Shown piece after piece: positions 6,137 to 9,564 of a stretch of 9,564 nucleotides of DNA. The position numbers and the translations under genes were made by a program. The notes beneath the pieces are model-generated. The model was not told the origin of the DNA. It ran no database searches and was given only the letters and a program-made list of their open reading frames with translations. The stretch comes from an uncultured Clostridia bacterium (lineage in GTDB: Bacteria; Bacillota; Clostridia; Christensenellales; UBA1242): assembly GCA_934749845.1 (NCBI GenBank), contig CAKVHQ010000023.1, positions 1 through 9,564 of the forward strand. Direction: 5' to 3'. How positions within the stretch are numbered: the first letter of the stretch is position 1; each line of letters starts with the position of its first letter.

Positions 6137-6171
6137 TGCCAATATAATTGGGAAAAATCAACAATCTATAA

Positions 6172-6226
6172 AAAGCCGCTGTAATTTTCATCTTCATGTA
6201 TGATGAAAGTTACAGTGGCTTTTGTA
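6172..6226 (+). terminator. Strong intrinsic terminator of the redox operon
   Basis: The bases at 6172-6192 pair with 6202-6223 as a 21-bp stem with only two G-U type wobbles and a 9-base loop centred near 6197. The right arm ends in GGCTTTTG, giving the T-run. It is almost symmetric, with AAAA on its left side, so it would also stop transcription coming from the right. Confidence 0.9.
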
Positions 6227-6230
6227 TTTT

Positions 6231-6535
6231 CTGAGCAGTGGCGCCAAACTGCAATTTTTACAGTTTGGGTACTCGCGGCAAAGAAAATATGGGGCGTTCA
6301 GAGGGGAGAATCCCCTTTGACGCTGGGTTTCCAATAGGGGCGCGAGCATCCCTGTTGGCACACGATTTTGCTTGCAAAGTCTAGTGTGTTATACCTTTGC
6401 TGACCGCTGACGCGGGAAAGGGGCTGGCTTCGCCATCTGCTGTACGGGCTGATGTCCTTGCCGTTATCTGATTCATATTTGCCAAGTGCGGATTTCGAGA
6501 TACCCACTTCGTTGGAAAGCTGTTCCAATGAACAG
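6231..6535. other. Mobile-element debris, no intact gene
   Basis: This 300-base stretch holds no supported complete gene. On the minus strand it carries a run that looks like the flanking sequence of clostridial conjugative elements (translated minus: KIVCQQGCSRPYWKPSVKGD); I recognise this only from memory and cannot name the element. A hairpin, CCAAACTG (6244-6251) with CAGTTTGG (6261-6268), lies at its left end. On the right it joins a fragment of an XRE-type DNA-binding protein. It is richer in GC than the surroundings. Confidence 0.4.
6439..6528 (-). pseudogene. XRE-family helix-turn-helix fragment
   Basis: Thirty codons on the minus strand read LEQLSNEVGISKSALGKYES followed by DNGKDISPYS. 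This is the core of an XRE (Cro/C1-type) helix-turn-helix domain: helix 2 (EQLSNEVG), recognition helix (SKSALGKYE), then the KDISPYS step that normally leads into the next helix. The homology stops abruptly after PYS, where the frame runs into unrelated mobile-element sequence, and it stops at its N-terminal side where the RlmD-type tail begins on the other strand. It is a broken insert, not a working repressor. Confidence 0.6.
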
Positions 6536-6850
6536 CAAGTTGAGACGGTCGCCTTGCTTTCCAAGGGTGAGGTCGACTCGAAGAAAATACGGGTGGAGTT
6601 CTCGCTGGAGGATATGGATATGTCGGAGTCCCAGGATGGAGCTGCCTATCCACAGATTAAGGAGTATGTTTTGGAGCATACAGGGTTAAAGGTATCCAGT
6701 CTTTATATTTCTCAAGTTAAGAGAAAATGTGGACTGGAAGTCGGCAAAAACTGTAACCTGCCCAAATCAGTAGATTCCAAGCAACCCCAATGTCCACCGG
6801 AAAAAGAGAAAGCAATCCGAGAAGCGTTCAAATATTTTGGGATGAGCTAA
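6536..6850 (+). pseudogene. Orphan C-terminal tail of an RlmD-type 23S rRNA (uracil-5-)-methyltransferase, copy 2
   Basis: From about 6536 the plus frame reads QVETVALLSKGEVDSKK, IRVEFSLEDMDMS, AYPQIKEYVLEHTGLKV, SSLYISQVKRKCGLEVGK and PQCPPEKEKAIREAFKYFG, with TAA at 6848-6850. The first residues correspond to the HVETV motif, with H replaced by Q exactly at the junction. About 45 of 65 residues match copy 1 by hand count. No methyltransferase body precedes it; upstream in the same frame is only the antisense of the XRE fragment, so the long ORF that begins at 6452 is partly artificial. A GGAGG at 6607-6611 stands 8 bases before ATG 6620, so a short peptide could still be made. That is inference. 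Confidence 0.65.
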
Positions 6851-6853
6851 CAT

Positions 6854-6921
6854 CCCGCAGAATGGAGGTTTCTTATGGATAGATTGATTTCTTGTGGGAG
6901 AAATTCTGCGGGCAATTTTTT
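6854..6921 (+). terminator. Intrinsic terminator after the second RlmD-type tail
   Basis: CCCGCAGAAT (6854-6863) pairs perfectly with ATTCTGCGGG (6903-6912), followed by CAA and six T residues (6916-6921). The 39-base loop is unusually long and contains GGAGG (6864-6868) and ATG 6875, which starts a 23-codon ORF ending at 6946. It begins three bases after the tail's stop codon, the same arrangement as for the first tail. Confidence 0.75.
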
Positions 6922-6942
6922 GTATCTTTTCTATGAACTCTA

Positions 6943-6996
6943 TTGATTTTGATTGTCTAATGTGGTAGACTGCGTATGGAGTCTAATGGTGTAGAC
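6943..6996 (+). promoter_or_regulatory. Promoter with twin BlaI/MecI-type operators
   Basis: TTGATT (6943-6948), a 17-base spacer and TAGACT (6966-6971) with an extended TG form the promoter. Two 16-bp dyads, GTCTA-ATGTGG-TAGAC (6955-6970) and GTCTA-ATGGTG-TAGAC (6981-6996), have centres 26 bases apart. The first overlaps the spacer and -10, the second covers the transcript start region. The architecture fits repression by the BlaI-family protein encoded immediately downstream. Confidence 0.75.
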
Positions 6997-7011
6997 AAGG
7001 GGACTGTGAAT

Positions 7012-7380
7012 ATGGAAATTCCGAAGATCCATGAAAGTGAATATCGTTTTTGCTTGATTATGTGGGAGCATGAGCCGGTTACTGCTGCCCAGCTTGTAAA
7101 GCTGTGCCAGGATCAGCTCGGATGGAAAAGGACTACGACTTATACCGTTATCAAGCGTCTTGGAGAGCGTGGTGTGTTGAAGAATGATAATGGCACTGTT
7201 TCTTCTCTCGTTTCCAAAGATGAAGCCCAGGCGTGTGAGATCGACGAACTGGTTGAGAAGAAATTCGAGGGTTCTCTGCCTGCCTTTATCGCTGCGTTTA
7301 CGAAACATCAGGATATGTCCGAAGATGAGCTTGACGAGGTACAACGTATGATCGACTGCATCCGGAGAGGAGGCAAATAA
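7012..7380 (+). CDS. BlaI/MecI/CopY-family transcriptional repressor
   Basis: This gene encodes 122 residues, the normal family length. ATG 7012 is chosen because AAGGGGA lies just before it and the protein then opens with the family's IPKIHESEYRF; an ATG at 6976 would lie between the operators and lacks a binding site. The winged helix covers about residues 5-70: ESEYRFCLIMWEHEPVTAAQ, then LGWKRTTTYTVIKRLGERGV with the recognition helix TTTYTVIKRL. The rest (about 80-120) is the dimerisation helices, including EVQRMIDCIRR. Such repressors bind as dimers and are inactivated by cleavage after their partner M56 protease senses a signal. The next gene overlaps it by one base in a TAATG arrangement, so the two are co-translated. 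The regulon beyond its own promoter is not visible here. Confidence 0.92.
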   Translation: MEIPKIHESEYRFCLIMWEHEPVTAAQLVKLCQDQLGWKRTTTYTVIKRLGERGVLKNDNGTVSSLVSKDEAQACEIDELVEKKFEGSLPAFIAAFTKHQDMSEDELDEVQRMIDCIRRGGK

Positions 7381-9564
7381 TGAGCGATCTGTTTTTAAAA
7401 ATCGTTAACATGAGTATATCGGCAAGCTGGCTTATCCTAGCTGTGCTGATACTCAGACTTGTTTTGAAGAAAGCTCCCAAGTGGGTCAATGTTCTGCTTT
7501 GGGGCATCGTGGCTGTCAGACTGATCTGCCCGTTTTCTTTTGAGAGTGCACTGAGCCTGATTCCAAGTGCAGAAACATTTCCTGAAAAAATAATCTCCGG
7601 GCCGAGCTTCGATGTTCAGACCGGCATTACTCCCATTGATAACCGGATAAATGATTATCTTGGAGATCGGTATTTTGAAGGTGTTACTGTTCCTGCAAAC
7701 AATGGTAATAACGTGATGGCTATTCTTACCATTGTTTGGATTATTGGTATTCTGCTTTTAGCCACCTATACTATTATCAGCTATCAGCGTCTGAATCGAA
7801 AAGTTGATACTGCTGTTCACTACAAGGACAACATTTTCCAGAGCGAGAATGTAAGCTCTCCGTTTGTGCTTGGTATTATCAATCCGAGAATCTATCTTCC
7901 GTTCAGCATGAACGAACAGGATCTGGAACACGTTGTTGCCCATGAGCAGGCGCACATTCGTCGTAAAGACCATTGGTGGAAACCCCTGGGGTTTCTCATG
8001 CTGACGATCTATTGGTTCAATCCTCTGATGTGGCTGGCTTATGTTCTGTTGTGCCGTGACATTGAGCTTGCCTGTGATGAAAAAGTCATCAAGGAACTTG
8101 GCAACGAACAGCGAGCCGATTATACGCAGGCACTTGTGGCCTGCAGCGTAAACCGCCGTATGATCGCCGCTTGTCCTCTTGCCTTTGGCGAGGTCGGCGT
8201 AAAGGAGCGTGTGAAGTCTGTGATGAATTATAAGAAGCCTGCGTTCTGGGTTATTATTATTGCAGTCAATGTTTGCGTGGGCGTTGCGATCTGCTTCCTA
8301 ACGAATCCTAAGCAAGACCGCTATACATTGCGAATTGTTGTTCCCGCAGGAAGTCAAGAGGAATTTGTATATACGGAGGAGGAAGTCAGCACAGTCAGAA
8401 ATTCAATCAAAATATGGTCTGGTGATGGATTGGGTGATACAGAAGTTCTTTTGTTCCCCGTTAATAAGACAGCAGAAACCGGATACACAGCCACTTATCT
8501 TACGCATGGTATGCCTGTGGAATTTGATGCAGAAAAAGATACCTGGTTTAAGATTGGTGTGAATATGCAGAACCCCACCAATGAGGACATTATTGTTTAT
8601 GTTGAAGTAGAAAATGTAGAAGTGCGTATTGTGGATGAGATAAATTCCGTAATAGAGTGGTTTGATTACCTTGAAACCCCTGATGAAATGAAATGGGACG
8701 GTAGTCTTGAAATCAGCCTCACCGAGTTTCCAGATGTGACCTTCCGTTGGACTTCCGGAGAGATGCTGGCTGTTAAGGGTAGTAAAAGCACTTCACTTTA
8801 TACGGGGATGCCAATCTGGAACGCCTATTTCTGCGACCTCACCGGCGACGGTTTGCCTGAGTTGTGTTCTACAATCAGTTGGGGATCTGGCATGATTGAT
8901 AACCGTGTCACCATCTATGACTATGCAAACGGAGCAAGCTATGAACTGTCTGACCGAGGATATTTCGATTTTACCCTCAGATTTCATGAAGCTGGCGGAT
9001 ACCTCTATGTAGATAAAAGGAAATATAATACTGATGAACTGGTAGAAACCGGCCGACTGGTTTTCAAGAATCATTGTATTCAGATTGAAGGTTTTTCCAA
9101 CGAAGCCCATCAGGTGTTCCAGGCTGAAATTCTGGAAATTCATGGTGGCCATTATCTTGTGAAGCCCGTTGAAGGTAGCAATAGTGCAGACCGAATTGAA
9201 GTACCTATCAGAAATGCGCATCCATCACCAGAACCTGAAATCGGAGATGTGATTGAAATTGAATACTCCGGTGAAATCCTTGAAACTTATCCTGCACGAA
9301 TTGCGGATGTTTATGGAATCAAGGTTATAAAGGAAACCGAAACATGGGACTTAATCCCTATGGTTATGGTGAACGGGACACTGTATCTTGATACTGGCCA
9401 TGAAAGCAAAATAGAAGCAAGATGTGGTGTTATGGATGGAGAAATCACATCCCAGGTTGATGGAAATAAACAGCCCAGCGTTGACGATCAATCCAATTTT
9501 GGTACAGGATATGGTTATCAATACGGGGCAACCGAGGGAACCATTGAACTCTTTATGAATGGCA
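7380..9564 (+). CDS. M56-family (BlaR1-like) membrane metallopeptidase sensor, 3' end outside the window
   Basis: The frame opens at ATG 7380, overlapping the repressor's TAA, and stays open for 728 codons to the window edge. Membrane segments lie at about residues 12-29, 36-54, 112-134, 203-224 and 288-306. The zinc protease motif is H188-E-Q-A-H192, with E229 in IELACDE as the likely third ligand, placed between segments 3 and 4 in the cytoplasm as in BlaR1. After segment 5 comes an outer region of more than 420 residues. It has a D486-LTGDGLPE loop resembling a calcium-binding loop, and near residue 623 a GDVIEIEYSGEILETYP segment recalling DUF3221-type small domains. No penicillin-binding SxxK-type sensor domain is evident. 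The protein is expected to sense an external signal and cleave the BlaI-type repressor. The signal is unknown. Confidence 0.88.
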   Translation, partial: MSDLFLKIVNMSISASWLILAVLILRLVLKKAPKWVNVLLWGIVAVRLICPFSFESALSLIPSAETFPEKIISGPSFDVQTGITPIDNRINDYLGDRYFEGVTVPANNGNNVMAILTIVWIIGILLLATYTIISYQRLNRKVDTAVHYKDNIFQSENVSSPFVLGIINPRIYLPFSMNEQDLEHVVAHEQAHIRRKDHWWKPLGFLMLTIYWFNPLMWLAYVLLCRDIELACDEKVIKELGNEQRADYTQALVACSVNRRMIAACPLAFGEVGVKERVKSVMNYKKPAFWVIIIAVNVCVGVAICFLTNPKQDRYTLRIVVPAGSQEEFVYTEEEVSTVRNSIKIWSGDGLGDTEVLLFPVNKTAETGYTATYLTHGMPVEFDAEKDTWFKIGVNMQNPTNEDIIVYVEVENVEVRIVDEINSVIEWFDYLETPDEMKWDGSLEISLTEFPDVTFRWTSGEMLAVKGSKSTSLYTGMPIWNAYFCDLTGDGLPELCSTISWGSGMIDNRVTIYDYANGASYELSDRGYFDFTLRFHEAGGYLYVDKRKYNTDELVETGRLVFKNHCIQIEGFSNEAHQVFQAEILEIHGGHYLVKPVEGSNSADRIEVPIRNAHPSPEPEIGDVIEIEYSGEILETYPARIADVYGIKVIKETETWDLIPMVMVNGTLYLDTGHESKIEARCGVMDGEITSQVDGNKQPSVDDQSNFGTGYGYQYGATEGTIELFMNG

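Noticed and set aside
6452..6535. N-terminal part of the plus-strand ORF that begins at 6452.
   Set aside because: This part is the antisense of the XRE helix-turn-helix fragment, so it is not part of the RlmD-type tail.
8793..9221. 142-residue minus-strand ORF.
   Set aside because: Antisense to the M56 sensor, whose frame is continuous and motif-bearing across this region.
1..9564. CRISPR arrays, tRNA, rRNA or riboswitch elements.
   Set aside because: No regularly spaced repeats, cloverleaf-like segments or recognisable aptamer cores were seen on reading both strands; a covariance-model scan would be decisive.

Overview
The window looks like chromosomal DNA of a gut-type Clostridia member, probably Lachnospiraceae or a close relative. 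The grounds are AT-rich sequence with strong AGGAGG-type ribosome binding sites, a Clostridia-style RlmD C-terminal tail, TIGR04076 proteins next to iron-sulfur flavoproteins, and a BlaI/M56 pair. This assignment comes from recognising families by eye, not from a search.

Layout. 1-680: the 3' end of an FAD-dependent oxidoreductase, then a YgjV-type membrane protein gene broken by an in-frame TGA. 681-2460: decayed accessory DNA holding an IS1182-family transposase remnant with at least three frame changes, a large hairpin with an extra copy of one arm, and an orphan C-terminal tail of an RlmD-type 23S rRNA methyltransferase that ends at a strong terminator. 2532-6223: an intact redox cassette. 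A Crp/Fnr-type regulator on the minus strand diverges from five tightly packed plus-strand genes: flavoprotein, Old-Yellow-Enzyme-like oxidoreductase, TIGR04076 protein, second flavoprotein, second TIGR04076 protein. A 21-bp-stem terminator closes the operon. 6231-6921: a second mosaic of mobile-element debris, an antisense XRE helix-turn-helix fragment and a second RlmD-type tail, ending at another terminator. 6943-9564: a twin-operator promoter, a BlaI/MecI-family repressor and a long M56 (BlaR1-like) metallopeptidase sensor that runs off the right edge.

How the genes work together. The five-gene operon reads as an electron-transfer and flavin-reduction unit, probably acting on a small, possibly electrophilic or xenobiotic substrate, with the divergent Crp/Fnr protein as its likely regulator. 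The repeated flavoprotein + TIGR04076 pairing is the most interesting feature: it suggests that TIGR04076, a family of unknown function, is a partner of such flavoproteins. The BlaI/M56 pair is a classic repressor and membrane-protease sensor module, and its two operators predict autoregulation. The two RlmD-type tails lie in the same orientation on either side of the redox cassette, which suggests repeated integration or recombination of mobile DNA at this locus.
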